Assembly: GCF_027912495.1 (NCBI RefSeq)
Contig: NZ_CP115463.1
Span: 2,926,501-2,990,500, forward strand
DNA from: Caulobacter sp. NIBR1757
GTDB taxonomy: Bacteria > Pseudomonadota > Alphaproteobacteria > Caulobacterales > Caulobacteraceae
Direction: 5' to 3'
DNA: 64,000 nucleotides
The notes below the pieces were generated by a model. The model was not told the DNA's origin and did not search any database. It was given only the letters and a program-made list of their open reading frames with translations. Position 1 is the stretch's first letter, and each line of letters opens with the position of its first letter. A program made the position numbers and the translations under genes. Positions 56,223-64,000 of the stretch are shown piece by piece.

Positions 56223-57424
56223 CGGCGCACCAGGCGGGCCATCACATGAGCCAGCATCAGCCCCGCCAGGCCGACGCCAACCAACACCCCCCAGGCAGGA
56301 TACAGGGAAGTCCACTCCGCGTCTCGCCAAAGCAGGGCCTGATAGGCGTCGATGGCCCAGGCGTGGGGGGTGAAGAAGCCCAGGGTCTGCAGCCAGGGCG
56401 GCATCAGGAAGCGGGGCACCATGCTGCCGCCGACCGCCGCCAGGATGAGAATGAGGAAGGTGGAGACAAGCTGCGCCTGGTCCCGGGTCTGGGTCAGGGA
56501 GACGATGCCAAGCGCCATGCCGCCGGCGCAGACGCCGACGCAGACGCTGGTCGCCAGCCAGGGCAGCAGATGACTGCGCACCTGGGTGTCGTAGAGCAGC
56601 TGGGCGACCAGGAAGATGGCGGCGGCCTGAAGGACCGTCTGCAGGACGATGAACAGGAACTTGCCGTTCAGGGCCGGGACCATGCCGGCGGCGCCGGCCA
56701 GGATGCGGTCGGCGACGCCGGCGCGGCGCTCCTCGATCAGGGTCATGGCGGCGTTCACGGCCGAGAACAGGGCGAAGAGGATGGTCACGGCGCCCGCGTA
56801 GTAGGTGATGGCGCCGCGGCTCTTGCCGCCCCCGGAAATGGCCTCGGTGGCGAACATGTCCTGGGCGGCCGGGACGGCGCGGCCGGCCTTGGCGTCGTCA
56901 TGGACCTTGTCGACGATGGCCTCGGCCTGGGACTTCTGGCCGGGCGAGAGGGGGGCATAGGCCGGCTCGACCATGCCGAGGGCCTTCTCCAGCATGATGT
57001 CGGGCAGGCGCTCGCTGAGCGCGGCCTGGATGCGGCCCCGGGTCATAGGCGCGGCCATGGCGCGGGTGGTGTCGGTGACGATCAGGAAGGGGGTCCCCGC
57101 CCCGGCCGGGTCGGACAGGATGATCAGGCCGGCGTCGGCCTTGCCGGCCCGGACCTGACGGCGGACCGTCTTGGCGGTGTTTGGGTCGGCGCTCAGGGCC
57201 CGCAGGTGGCCGTCCTGCAGCAGGGCCTCGACCAGGCGACCCGAGGCGGGCGTCCGGGCCTGGTCGGCGATGACCAGCTTCAGCTTGATGTTCTCGCCCG
57301 TCGAGCCGGCGAACACCGTGGCGAAGATCACGAAGACCAGCGGCGGCAGCAGGAAGGTCATGGCCAGGGCGCCGCGATCGCGCAGCAGCCGGAGCAGCAT
57401 CACCCGGAACATCGCGAACATCAT
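56219..57424 (-). CDS. ABC-2 type transporter permease
   Basis: ATG 57424 (ATGA with the ATPase) gives 401 aa. It has an N-terminal helix (LLPPLVFVIFATVFAG), a large periplasmic domain and five C-terminal helices (YYAGAVTILFALFSAVN to LVGVGLAGLMLAHVMA). This is the ABC-2/YhbR-type exporter fold. It overlaps crtZ by 4 nt. The substrate is not known; position between crtE and crtZ suggests an isoprenoid or carotenoid-related lipid, by context only. Confidence 0.88.
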   Translation of the reverse strand: MMFAMFRVMLLRLLRDRGALAMTFLLPPLVFVIFATVFAGSTGENIKLKLVIADQARTPASGRLVEALLQDGHLRALSADPNTAKTVRRQVRAGKADAGLIILSDPAGAGTPFLIVTDTTRAMAAPMTRGRIQAALSERLPDIMLEKALGMVEPAYAPLSPGQKSQAEAIVDKVHDDAKAGRAVPAAQDMFATEAISGGGKSRGAITYYAGAVTILFALFSAVNAAMTLIEERRAGVADRILAGAAGMVPALNGKFLFIVLQTVLQAAAIFLVAQLLYDTQVRSHLLPWLATSVCVGVCAGGMALGIVSLTQTRDQAQLVSTFLILILAAVGGSMVPRFLMPPWLQTLGFFTPHAWAIDAYQALLWRDAEWTSLYPAWGVLVGVGLAGLMLAHVMARLVRR

Positions 57425-58365
57425 GCGGCGTCTTGCCAATCCGCGACGAGGCTGAAGAGGTTGTGCAGGGACGGCTGGCGCACGCGGATTTCGCGCGGCG
57501 TGACGCCGGCCATGCGCAGGTTGCCGTCCAGCCGGCCGGCCGTGGCGTAGCCGCCGGCGTCCAGCATGGTCCAGAGATTGGTCTTGCCGCGCCGTTCGAG
57601 GCCGGCGGCGGTCAGGATGATCTCGTCGTTGCTGTCGGGGTCCTCGTCGAGTTGGACGAGAATTTCGAGCTCTTCGCCGAAGGCCTGGGTGATCAGGTGG
57701 CGGGGCGAGCCCTCCATGACCTTCCGCCCCTCGCGCAGGAAGCCGACGCGGTCGGCGAGGTCGCCGGCCTGGTCGAGGTCGTGGGTGATCATCAGCACGG
57801 AGACGCCGGTGTCGCGCAGATCGCGGATGACGCCGTCCAGCGCCTCGCGGGCCTCGGGGTCGACCCCGACCATCGGCTCGTCGAGAACCAGCAGGCGGGG
57901 ACTGTGGAGGGTGGCGCAGGCGATGTTGACCCGTCGGCGGAAGCCGCCCGACAGGCGGCCGATGGGCTCGTTCTCGCGCTCGGCGATCCGGCAGAGATGG
58001 ATGGCGCGGGCCACGGCGTCGCGCAGGAGCTTGCCCTTGACCCCGGCCAGGCGGCCGAACGTCTCGAGGTTCTCGCGCACGGTCATGTGGTTGTAGAGGG
58101 CGATGTCCTGCGGAACGAGCCCCAGCGCCGCGCGGCAGACCGGCGTGGACCAGGGGTTCTGTCCCTCCAGGGCGATGTCGCCCTTGGAGAGTTTCATGCG
58201 ACCGCAGATGGCGTGGATCAGGGTGGTCTTGCCGGCCCCGTTGGGACCCAGCAGGGCGTAGATCTCGCCCGGGCGCAGGGTCAGGTCGATGCCGCGCAGG
58301 ATCTTGCGCCGGCCGTAGCTGAGTTCGGCGCCCCAGACATTGAGGATGGGCCGGCTTTCGGTCAC
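57421..58365 (-). CDS. ABC transporter ATP-binding protein
   Basis: GTG 58365 (GTGA with crtE) gives 314 aa. It has Walker A GPNGAGKTT, the Q-loop LVPQDIALY, the signature RLSGGFRRRVNIA, Walker B LLVLDEPMVGVD and the H-loop MITHDLDQ. The ~80-residue C-terminal extension is common in exporters with an ABC-2 permease. It overlaps both neighbours by 4 nt and forms the exporter with the downstream permease. Confidence 0.93.
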   Translation of the reverse strand: MTESRPILNVWGAELSYGRRKILRGIDLTLRPGEIYALLGPNGAGKTTLIHAICGRMKLSKGDIALEGQNPWSTPVCRAALGLVPQDIALYNHMTVRENLETFGRLAGVKGKLLRDAVARAIHLCRIAERENEPIGRLSGGFRRRVNIACATLHSPRLLVLDEPMVGVDPEAREALDGVIRDLRDTGVSVLMITHDLDQAGDLADRVGFLREGRKVMEGSPRHLITQAFGEELEILVQLDEDPDSNDEIILTAAGLERRGKTNLWTMLDAGGYATAGRLDGNLRMAGVTPREIRVRQPSLHNLFSLVADWQDAA

Positions 58366-59249
58366 GCGGCGACCTTGCGAGGGCCGAAGAGAGCCGATGC
58401 ATAGCGCCAGGCATGGTCGCCGCAGCGGGCCTCGGCCAGGGCGTCCCGGGCGGCGTCGAGGTAGCCCTGCATGGCCTGGCGGGCTCCGGCGAGCCCGAGG
58501 CTGGTGACCAGGGTCGGCATGCCGGCGTCCTTGCCGAGATCCTTGCCTTCGGAGGCGGTTCCCTCGGCGTCGAGGATGTCGTCGCGGATCTGGAAGGCGA
58601 GACCGAGGCGGCGGGCGAACTCGCCGATGGCCGCCAGACGGGTTCCGTCGGCGCCGGCGATCAGGGCGCCGGCCTGGGCCGGGGCGACCAGCAGGACGCC
58701 GGTCTTCTGGTGATTGAGCAGGTCGATCTCGTCGTTGCTCAGGGTCTTGCCGCGGCGGTCGAGGTCGCGGGCCTGGCCGGCGACGAGGCCGCGGAAGCCG
58801 ACGCATTCGGAGAGGCGGGCCATCAGCTCGACCTTGATCGCGTCGGTCAGGCCGGCGTCGTCCGCAATGACGCCAAAGGCGCGGTTGAGCAGGGCGACGG
58901 CGGCGAGGATGGCGTTGGCCTCGTTGAAGGCCCGGTGGGTGGTGGCGACGCCGCGGCGCAGGCTGGCGTCGTCCATCGACGGCAGGTCGTCGAGAATCAG
59001 CGACGCGGTGTGCACCATCTCGAAGGCGCAGGCGGCGTCGATGGCGGAGCCGTCGATGGCTCCGAAGTCGCGGGCGACCAGGATGGCCAACATGGGCCGG
59101 AAGCGCTTGCCGGGCGCGAGGACGGCGTAGCGGGCCGCGCCGATCAGGCCGGCCGGGGCCTGACCGTCAGGCGGCAATAGCTGGACCAGGCGCCGCTCGA
59201 CGAGCCCCCGGGTCTGCTCGAGCCCATTGAAGAAGGCCGCATCATCCAT
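58362..59249 (-). CDS. crtE: Polyprenyl (geranylgeranyl) diphosphate synthase, CrtE type
   Basis: ATG 59249 gives 295 aa. The two aspartate-rich motifs are LDDLPSMDD and IRDDILDAEG; the KRFRP and HQKTG motifs that bind substrate are also present. It extends farnesyl or shorter diphosphates to geranylgeranyl-PP for carotenoids or quinones. An ispA-type role is possible. The co-directional crtZ at the end of the operon favours carotenoid synthesis. Confidence 0.85.
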   Translation of the reverse strand: MDDAAFFNGLEQTRGLVERRLVQLLPPDGQAPAGLIGAARYAVLAPGKRFRPMLAILVARDFGAIDGSAIDAACAFEMVHTASLILDDLPSMDDASLRRGVATTHRAFNEANAILAAVALLNRAFGVIADDAGLTDAIKVELMARLSECVGFRGLVAGQARDLDRRGKTLSNDEIDLLNHQKTGVLLVAPAQAGALIAGADGTRLAAIGEFARRLGLAFQIRDDILDAEGTASEGKDLGKDAGMPTLVTSLGLAGARQAMQGYLDAARDALAEARCGDHAWRYASALFGPRKVAA

Positions 59250-59345
59250 TCCGCTGGCCTTGAACCCCGTCTCGCCCCCGAAGCAGGCGGGACGAGTTTT
59301 GAACGTCGGTATGGAGAGCGTCAACGCGTCAGTTGACCATAAGCG

Positions 59346-59966
59346 TCAGGCTCTGGCCTCGCCCCATTCGTTCCAGCCGACCGACCTGGGCGTGCTGGGC
59401 AGGTACATGCTGTTCAGATCGGTGAGGGCGAAGCCGGCGGCGGTGATGGTGGCTCCGACCGGGCGGGTCAGGTGGCAGCCGCCGGCCAGACGCTTCCACA
59501 GGGGCTCGATGAAGGCCTGCCAGCGGGCCACCTTTGGATCGGGGGCCAGGCCGTGCTCGCAGAACAGGAAGCGGCCGCCGGGCTTGAGCACCCGCCTGGC
59601 CTCGGCCAGGGCGGCCGGGGGCGAGGCGACGCTGCAGAGGGTGAAGGTGCAGACCACGCAGTCGAAACTGGCGTCGCCGAAGGGGAGCGCCTCAGCCGTT
59701 CCGTCCTGGATATCGACCTTGAGGCCATCGGCCCGTGGGGCCTTGGCGGCGATGGCGCGGAGTTCCGCCGAGGGATCGACCCCCGAGACGCTGGTCACCT
59801 GGGCGGCGTCGTAATGGATCAGGTTCATGCCGCCGCCGATGCCGAGCTCCAGCACCTTGCCGGCCGCCTTCGGCACGACCTTGCGGCGCTGATAGGTGAT
59901 CGGCTTCGCCCCGCAGGCGCAGCCGATCAGCCGGGGCATGATGTGGCGGTCGTAGAAGCTGGTCAT
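59346..59966 (-). CDS. Class I SAM-dependent methyltransferase
   Basis: ATG 59966 (ATGA with the upstream gene) gives 206 aa. It begins MTSFYDRHIMPRLIGCACG, then has motif I VLELGIGGGMNLIHYD, motif II VSGVDPSAEL and motif IV FDCVVCTFTLCSV. The YDRHIMPRLI start resembles methyltransferases of the small-molecule or phospholipid type (PmtA/UbiE-like). No substrate can be deduced. Confidence 0.85.
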   Translation of the reverse strand: MTSFYDRHIMPRLIGCACGAKPITYQRRKVVPKAAGKVLELGIGGGMNLIHYDAAQVTSVSGVDPSAELRAIAAKAPRADGLKVDIQDGTAEALPFGDASFDCVVCTFTLCSVASPPAALAEARRVLKPGGRFLFCEHGLAPDPKVARWQAFIEPLWKRLAGGCHLTRPVGATITAAGFALTDLNSMYLPSTPRSVGWNEWGEARA

Positions 59967-60418
59967 CGGCGGGAAGCCTCCAGGCGGGACTGCATCAGGG
60001 CGGCGAGTTCGGCGGCGGGCATCAGCCAACGATCGGAAAAGCTGTCCGAATACCGCTCAGCGCCGGCGGCATCCGGCTCCGCGGCGTAGATCCAGCCAAC
60101 GCGGTCCTTCTTCCGGTTTCCGGCCGGGACCACATGGAAAGCTTCAATGTCGGCCCAGTGGTAGCGGTCGGCTATGCCGAACAGGCTCGTCTCAGCGAAG
60201 CCCTCGTCGTCGAGCTTCAGGCGGTCCGGAAATAGAACGGACAAGGCGCCGACCACAGCGAAGACGCCCCACATGCAGGTGATCAGCACCACGAACACGC
60301 GCTCGAGGACAGACGTGTCAGGCTCGGTGAACTTCAAGAACCCAAGGGCGAACAACGCCAGGCTGACGACCAGAGAGAAGATCGACGACTTGGTTCGCGG
60401 GGCGCGGATTGTTGTCAT
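59963..60418 (-). CDS. Two-helix membrane protein with PH-like domain, 151 aa
   Basis: ATG 60418 is chosen because upstream codons run into the Nudix gene end. Two membrane helices (IFSLVVSLALFALGFL and VFVVLITCMWGVFAVVGALSVLF) are followed by a soluble beta-rich part (DRLKLDDEGFAETSLFG, HWADIEAFHVV). This matches the small STM3941-type membrane proteins with a PH-like domain. The function is unknown. It is translationally coupled to the methyltransferase. Confidence 0.65.
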   Translation of the reverse strand: MTTIRAPRTKSSIFSLVVSLALFALGFLKFTEPDTSVLERVFVVLITCMWGVFAVVGALSVLFPDRLKLDDEGFAETSLFGIADRYHWADIEAFHVVPAGNRKKDRVGWIYAAEPDAAGAERYSDSFSDRWLMPAAELAALMQSRLEASRR

Positions 60419-60435
60419 GCCGGCAGACTGTCGGA

Positions 60436-60882
60436 CTAGGCGCGGCTCCGCAACCACCGCGCCACCGCCCAGGCGTGGCTCTCGTGGCGCAGCCTGAGCA
60501 CGGCCTCCTGGGGATCGAGCCAGACCAGGGTGTGATCGTCCTCGACCTTGAGGGCGACGTTCTCGCCGGTCAGGTGGGCGTGGTAGACGCCGCCTTCGTT
60601 CTCGACCGGCTCGCCGTCGCTCTTGAGGAACAGCTGGCTGGCGCGGACGATGAGGGCGGCGGGCTCGACGATCAGGCCGGTTTCCTCGCCGAACTCGCGG
60701 ATCAGGGCCTCCGCCTCGCTTTCCATGCCGTCGACGGCGCCGCCGGGCAGGTCGTGGTAGCTGCGGTCATCGGGACGGGTGACGTGGACGCAGGCGATCA
60801 GCCCGTCCCGCTCACAGACGCCGAAGGCGGCGGGACGCAGGCGGTAGGCCTTCTCCGGGTCGCGGAGGCCGAACTCCAGCAT
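60436..60882 (-). CDS. Nudix hydrolase
   Basis: A 148-aa protein with a perfect Nudix box: G-x5-E-x7-R-E-F-G-E-E-T-G-L (GGAVDGMESEAEALIREF then GEETGL). The start FGLRDPEKAYRLRPAAFGVC matches a sub-group of diadenosine/NTP-type Nudix proteins. Its ATG shares one base with the stop of the S1/P1 nuclease gene (TGATG), so the two are coupled. Confidence 0.9.
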   Translation of the reverse strand: MLEFGLRDPEKAYRLRPAAFGVCERDGLIACVHVTRPDDRSYHDLPGGAVDGMESEAEALIREFGEETGLIVEPAALIVRASQLFLKSDGEPVENEGGVYHAHLTGENVALKVEDDHTLVWLDPQEAVLRLRHESHAWAVARWLRSRA

Positions 60883-61895
60883 CAGTCCTTGCCCAGCAGC
60901 GGCACCCAGGGATCGGTCTTGCCGGCGACCACGTCCTCGACAGCGACGGCGGGCCAGCCGATCTTGCCGGTGGCGCTCTCACGCCAGGCCATGACCACCA
61001 TGTCGCGCAGTTCCCCGGCCCCGGAGCCGATCAGGTCGGTGGCGAAAGCGACGGCCTTGGGGTCATTGGTCTTGAAGGCGTTCTCGCCCCACAGGGCATA
61101 GAGCGGTTCGGTCTCGGCGTTGGTCTTGCCGAGGTAGGCCACCGTGCGCTGCTCGATGGTGCAGGCGCAGTCGCGCGGGGCCGGCCGGGCGGCGCGGGCC
61201 CCGGCAAGGGTGACGCTGCGGGCCACGAACTCGCCCTCGAAGGCGCTGTGCAGGCGGTCGTTGCTGTAGCCCTTGGGGTTGGGGAAATCGCCCCAGCCGT
61301 TGTAGTGGATCGAGGTGTGCAGCGGTTGCGAGCCATCGCCGACGTAGTGGGCGAATTCGCCCAGATCGCGCAGGATCAGCTGTTCGCGGCGCAGGCGGTC
61401 GGCCTTGTACCAAGCCTTCTGGGGGCCCTTGGCGCGCTTCTCCATGGCGGTCAGGACGCGCCAGTAGCGGAAATCCTGGGTCAGCTGCTGGTAGCCGTCG
61501 ATGATCGAATACTGCAGCCAGCCGGCCTTCCAGCCGTCGAGTCCCTTTTCCTGCAGGGCCTTTTCGTATTCGGCGCGGGTCGGCTTGAGATCGGCCAGCG
61601 GCATGACGCCGAACACCAGGCCGTTGTCATCGATGTCGATGAAGTGGGCGCCCTCGCGGTCGCTGTCATGCAGCTTGCCGGCGCCCTTCCAGCGGTCGGG
61701 CTCGCGGGCCAGCTCGCCCATGGCGGCGACCGCCTTGGGACCGCGCAGGAAGGCGGGAACTTCGGCCGGCAGGGCCTCGATGGCCAGCTGACCGATCAGG
61801 CGGTGGCCGCTGGCGCCCCAGGCCAGGGCCTGGGTGACGACGAGGCCGCCCAGCACGGCGGCGGCGGCGAGGGCGATCAGGGGACGGTGACGCAA
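60882..61895 (-). CDS. Secreted S1/P1-type zinc nuclease
   Basis: A 337-aa precursor that starts with TTG. The signal peptide (LIALAAAAVLGGLVVTQALA) is cleaved before Trp, which is required because the N-terminal Trp ligates zinc in this family. Further zinc ligands are visible in GASGHRLIG, REGAHFIDID and GEFAHYVGDGSQPLHTSIHY. These enzymes degrade single-stranded DNA and RNA in the periplasm or outside. It lies next to a Nudix gene, so nucleotide scavenging is a reasonable guess. Confidence 0.9.
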   Translation of the reverse strand: MRHRPLIALAAAAVLGGLVVTQALAWGASGHRLIGQLAIEALPAEVPAFLRGPKAVAAMGELAREPDRWKGAGKLHDSDREGAHFIDIDDNGLVFGVMPLADLKPTRAEYEKALQEKGLDGWKAGWLQYSIIDGYQQLTQDFRYWRVLTAMEKRAKGPQKAWYKADRLRREQLILRDLGEFAHYVGDGSQPLHTSIHYNGWGDFPNPKGYSNDRLHSAFEGEFVARSVTLAGARAARPAPRDCACTIEQRTVAYLGKTNAETEPLYALWGENAFKTNDPKAVAFATDLIGSGAGELRDMVVMAWRESATGKIGWPAVAVEDVVAGKTDPWVPLLGKD

Positions 61896-61955
61896 GGGAC
61901 GTGAACTCCGGATGGGGGGCGGACCCTAGGCGGTAAGCGGCGGCCTGAAAATGGC

Positions 61956-61990
61956 GGGGCCTTATCGAAGCGGCGGAGCATTATAGCACT
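61956..61990 (-). repeat. Family C element, copy C3
   Basis: On the minus strand TATAATGCTCCGC-CGCTTCGATAAGG-CCCCGCC, 60-90 nt upstream of the S1/P1 nuclease TTG start. It is the third copy of the TATAATG plus CGCTTCGATA pair. The rest of the 274-nt gap up to the GST gene holds no gene. Confidence 0.6.
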
Positions 61991-62169
61991 TGAGGGGCCG
62001 GGAAAGACGAGAAGGGCCTCAAGGCGTGAATTTTCCTCGGGATTTCCGTCGGTTAGGCGTGATGGGCCTGCCGGTGTCCTGACGGGCTTCAGGCAGGACC
62101 GCGTGGGTGGCGGCGACGGGTTTTCGTGGGTGGTGGCACCGGTTCGGCGCGGCGAGGCGTACCGGCCCC

Positions 62170-62754
62170 CTAGATGCCGAGCGCCGATTCCACCCGGCCG
62201 ACCCAGGCCTTCGTCGCCGGATAGTTGGAGAGATCAAAACCGCCCTCGTGGGCGACGCGGGTGTAGGCGACCAGGGCGATGTCGGCGAGGGTCAGGTGGT
62301 GACCAACGAGGAAGGGCGAGGCCTCCAGGGCCATCTCCAGACGGGCCAGAGCCGCCTTGCCGCGCTCGACGATTTTCGGGTCCAGATCGGAGGCCGCCTT
62401 GCCCAGATAGGCCATCTGGAAGCGGGCGACGGCGACATAGGGCTCATGACTGTACTGCTCCCAGAACAGCCACTCGAACATCTTGGCGCGCTCGTACGAG
62501 TCCTTGGGGACAAGGTCAGTCCCTTCAGCAAGGTGAAGTATAATCGCGTTGCTTTGCGCTAAAGCGCGACCATCCTCCAGGACAACCAGAGGAACCTGAC
62601 CGGCCGGGTTGCGCGCCATGAAATCAGGGGTGCGACTTTCGCCCTTGAGGATGTCGGTTTCGACCCAGCGATACGGCGTGCCGATTCGGTCCGCCGTCCA
62701 CTTTACCTTCAGACAATTGCCACTGATGCTGTCGCCGAACACAGTGATACTCAT
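62170..62754 (-). CDS. Glutathione S-transferase family protein
   Basis: A 194-aa two-domain GST. The thioredoxin-like N-terminal domain (SITVFGDSISGNCLKVKW) has the cis-Pro loop GQVPLVVLEDGRAL and the Glu/Ser pair region QSNAIILHLA that binds the glutathione gamma-glutamyl group. The helical C-terminal domain ends with HHLTLADIALVAYTR. The substrate is unknown. Note that many bases of the first ~60 codons are less GC-rich than neighbours. Confidence 0.92.
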   Translation of the reverse strand: MSITVFGDSISGNCLKVKWTADRIGTPYRWVETDILKGESRTPDFMARNPAGQVPLVVLEDGRALAQSNAIILHLAEGTDLVPKDSYERAKMFEWLFWEQYSHEPYVAVARFQMAYLGKAASDLDPKIVERGKAALARLEMALEASPFLVGHHLTLADIALVAYTRVAHEGGFDLSNYPATKAWVGRVESALGI

Positions 62755-62851
62755 GGTTTTTCTCTCTGCGGGACTGACTGGGGTTGCCTTTTAGGCGAGT
62801 GGCCGCTACCTAGCCCCGACCTGTCGTCGAGAAACAAAGGGGGGACCGCTG

Positions 62852-63472
62852 TTGAAGCGTACCTCAACATGCCTCGCCGCACTGGCTTTTATGCTGGTTG
62901 CAAACTCTTCGTCCGCCCAGACCCTCAAGGGGATTCCGGGCAGCGCAAACGGCGATCCCATCGGGGATCTTATCGCGCGGATCAACACCGAGAGCCCCAC
63001 CCCTACAGCGGGACTCCGTGGAACGATGTCGCCCATTCCGGACGATGCGATCCTGCCTGCCGACAACGCGGGTGAGGCCAAAACCGTTCCCGGCGAGGCC
63101 GACTGGAACATGCGCGTGACGCTGTACCACTCGGGCGGCGGCGGCGCGGGGGCCCGCGACTCGCTGGGTTGCCCCGTGGTGGCCATGCGCACGGCGGCGA
63201 CCGACCCGCGCGTCGCGCCCAAACGCTCGATCATCTTCATTCCGGAAACGGTTGGCCTGCGGATGCCCGACGGCGGCGTTCATGACGGCTACTGGTATGT
63301 CTCCGACACCGGCGGCGGCGTGCGTGGCAGCCATGTCGACCTGTTCACCGGCCACGGCCGGGGATCGATGGGCCCGCTGATGAAGATCAACACCCGCACG
63401 GTGCAGGTCATGAAGGCCGGCACCTTCACGGGTTGCCCGAAGTCCGGCCAGCGGATCGCGGCGACGCGGTAG
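62852..63472 (+). CDS. Exported 3D-domain protein
   Basis: TTG 62852 is preceded by AAGGGGGG, a strong ribosome binding site. The 206-aa product has a signal peptide (AALAFMLVANSSSAQ). The C-terminal half has MRVTLYHSGG at its start, IIFIPETVGLRMPDGG, and the 3D motif GYWYVSDTGGGVRGSHVDLF. The conserved Asp residues form a double-psi barrel like that of MltA/RlpA-type peptidoglycan lytic enzymes. A cell-wall hydrolase or similar periplasmic role is likely. Confidence 0.8.
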   Translation: MKRTSTCLAALAFMLVANSSSAQTLKGIPGSANGDPIGDLIARINTESPTPTAGLRGTMSPIPDDAILPADNAGEAKTVPGEADWNMRVTLYHSGGGGAGARDSLGCPVVAMRTAATDPRVAPKRSIIFIPETVGLRMPDGGVHDGYWYVSDTGGGVRGSHVDLFTGHGRGSMGPLMKINTRTVQVMKAGTFTGCPKSGQRIAATR

Positions 63473-63498
63473 GGGCAGCGCCCCTGCCCCCACCTCCA

Positions 63499-63530
63499 CC
63501 GTCATCCTCGGGCTTGTCCCGAGGACCCAT
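63499..63530 (+). repeat. Dispersed palindromic repeat family B, copy B3
   Basis: CCGTCATCCTCGGGCTTGT-CCCGAGGACCCAT, a diverged relative of B1 (TCATCC-TNGG...CCNAGGA). It is identical to the inverted copy B4 over 32 nt. Confidence 0.9.
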
Positions 63531-63608
63531 GGTTCAGCTTTCGCGAAACGTTGCATGGCGGGCTCCGACGGGGCGGCGTCAGGACGTCTGACGTTCGTGC
63601 GGCGGATG

Positions 63609-63640
63609 AATGGGTCCTCGGGACAAGCCCGAGGATGACG
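63609..63640 (-). repeat. Dispersed palindromic repeat family B, copy B4
   Basis: Exact inverted copy of B3, 78 nt away, in the gap between the 3D-domain gene and cysH. The 78 nt between them hold no gene. The two convergent genes both end near this pair. Confidence 0.9.
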
Positions 63641-63668
63641 GCGGTGCGGTGGCGAGAGCGGCGCGCGC

Positions 63669-64000
63669 TCAGATATCCCCGCCCACATTCGTCGGCGCGA
63701 CATGCGCCCGGGCGACGTGGATGCCGCATTCGGTCTTGTCCTGGCCCGCCCAGCGGCCGGCGCGGACGTCGGCGCCCTCTTCCACCGGGCTGGTGCAGGG
63801 CCAGCAGCCGATCGAAGGGAAGCCCTGCGCCACCAGCGGGTGGGCCGGCAAGTCGTGCCGGGCGACGTAGGCGTCGAGCTCTTCCTTGCCCCAGTTGGCC
63901 AGGGGGTTGAACTTGACCTGGTGGTCGGCCTGTTCGACCACCGCCAGGCGCAGGCGGTCGCCGCCGTGGAAGCGCTTGCGGCCGGTCAGCCAGCCGTCGA
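63669..64000 (-). CDS. cysH: Phosphoadenylyl-sulfate reductase, 3' part
   Basis: The frame is open to the window edge; about 110 C-terminal codons are present. They contain WLTGRKRFHGGDR, KFNPLANWGKEEL, and the reductase end SIGCWPCTSPV followed by KTECGIH, where the Cys residues belong to the APS/PAPS reductase motifs. The Cys-x2-Cys (GCWPC) favours the iron-sulfur, APS-using type common in alphaproteobacteria. The N-terminus lies outside the window. Confidence 0.9.
   Translation of the reverse strand, partial: DGWLTGRKRFHGGDRLRLAVVEQADHQVKFNPLANWGKEELDAYVARHDLPAHPLVAQGFPSIGCWPCTSPVEEGADVRAGRWAGQDKTECGIHVARAHVAPTNVGGDI

Noticed and set aside
60299..60352. GAAC pairs that resemble SOS boxes upstream of the small membrane protein
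   Set aside because: The spacings are not 7 nt (5 and 8), so they do not match GAAC-N7-GAAC.

Overview
The window is a high-GC (roughly two-thirds G+C by eye) alphaproteobacterial chromosome segment. It most likely comes from Caulobacterales, a Caulobacter/Phenylobacterium-like organism. This is inferred from: FtsZ with a long linker; a full CtrA box (TTAA-N7-TTAA) and several GANTC (CcrM) sites upstream of ftsZ; SOS boxes of the GTTC-N7-GTTC type; TamA/TamB; and a dcw cluster that continues through ftsZ into lpxC, bamD, recN and ligA.

Layout. 1-1.4 kb: end of an S9 peptidase, a 36-residue basic protein, a small hypothetical, a VOC protein and a DUF1428 protein. 1.4-8.5 kb (minus): tamB, tamA and a 2OG-Fe(II) oxygenase. 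8.5-14.9 kb: two paralogous FG-GAP/RTX proteins on the minus strand, with an mscS-type channel gene on the plus strand between them. 14.9-18.4 kb: an AT-richer, gene-poor accessory stretch with a degraded membrane-protein gene, a small tail-anchored protein and a DUF4209 (HEPN-like) protein. 18.4-21.8 kb: the circularly permuted ATP-grasp / alpha-E / transglutaminase operon. 21.8-25.8 kb: a repeat-bounded, frameshifted DUF559 nuclease, a membrane protein, a TrmB-like regulator and a retropepsin/PDZ protein. 25.8-55.1 kb (almost all minus): ligA, recN, bamD, lpxC, ftsZ, ftsA, ftsQ, ddl, a M28 peptidase, murB, murC, murG, ftsW, murD, mraY, murF, murE, ftsI, ftsL, rsmH and mraZ. Most neighbours overlap by 1-4 nt (ATGA, GTGA or TGATG). 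55.3-55.7 kb: rnpB. 55.7-59.3 kb: crtE, an ABC ATPase, an ABC permease and crtZ in one overlapping operon. 59.3-64 kb: methyltransferase, small membrane protein, Nudix, S1/P1 nuclease, GST, 3D-domain protein and the 3' part of cysH.

How the genes work together. The central 25 kb builds and divides the cell envelope: peptidoglycan precursors, the divisome, lipid A commitment and outer-membrane assembly. The sequence shows several layers of control on it: four 10-bp-phased TGGGN boxes upstream of mraZ, a CtrA box and GANTC sites before ftsZ, and a probable promoter hidden in the 3' end of ddl. 

The most unusual signal is a recurring arrangement. Two unrelated small single-domain nucleases (DUF559 and GIY-YIG) each have a perfect LexA-type box (GAAC-N7-GAAC) 3-9 nt before the start codon. 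Each sits inside or against a pair of inverted dispersed repeats, of a different family for each nuclease. Each repeat family has a second inverted pair in the window without a nuclease. The same box precedes recN, a classical SOS gene, which acts as an internal control. This looks like SOS-controlled nucleases tied to REP-like elements, and I do not know of a description of it.
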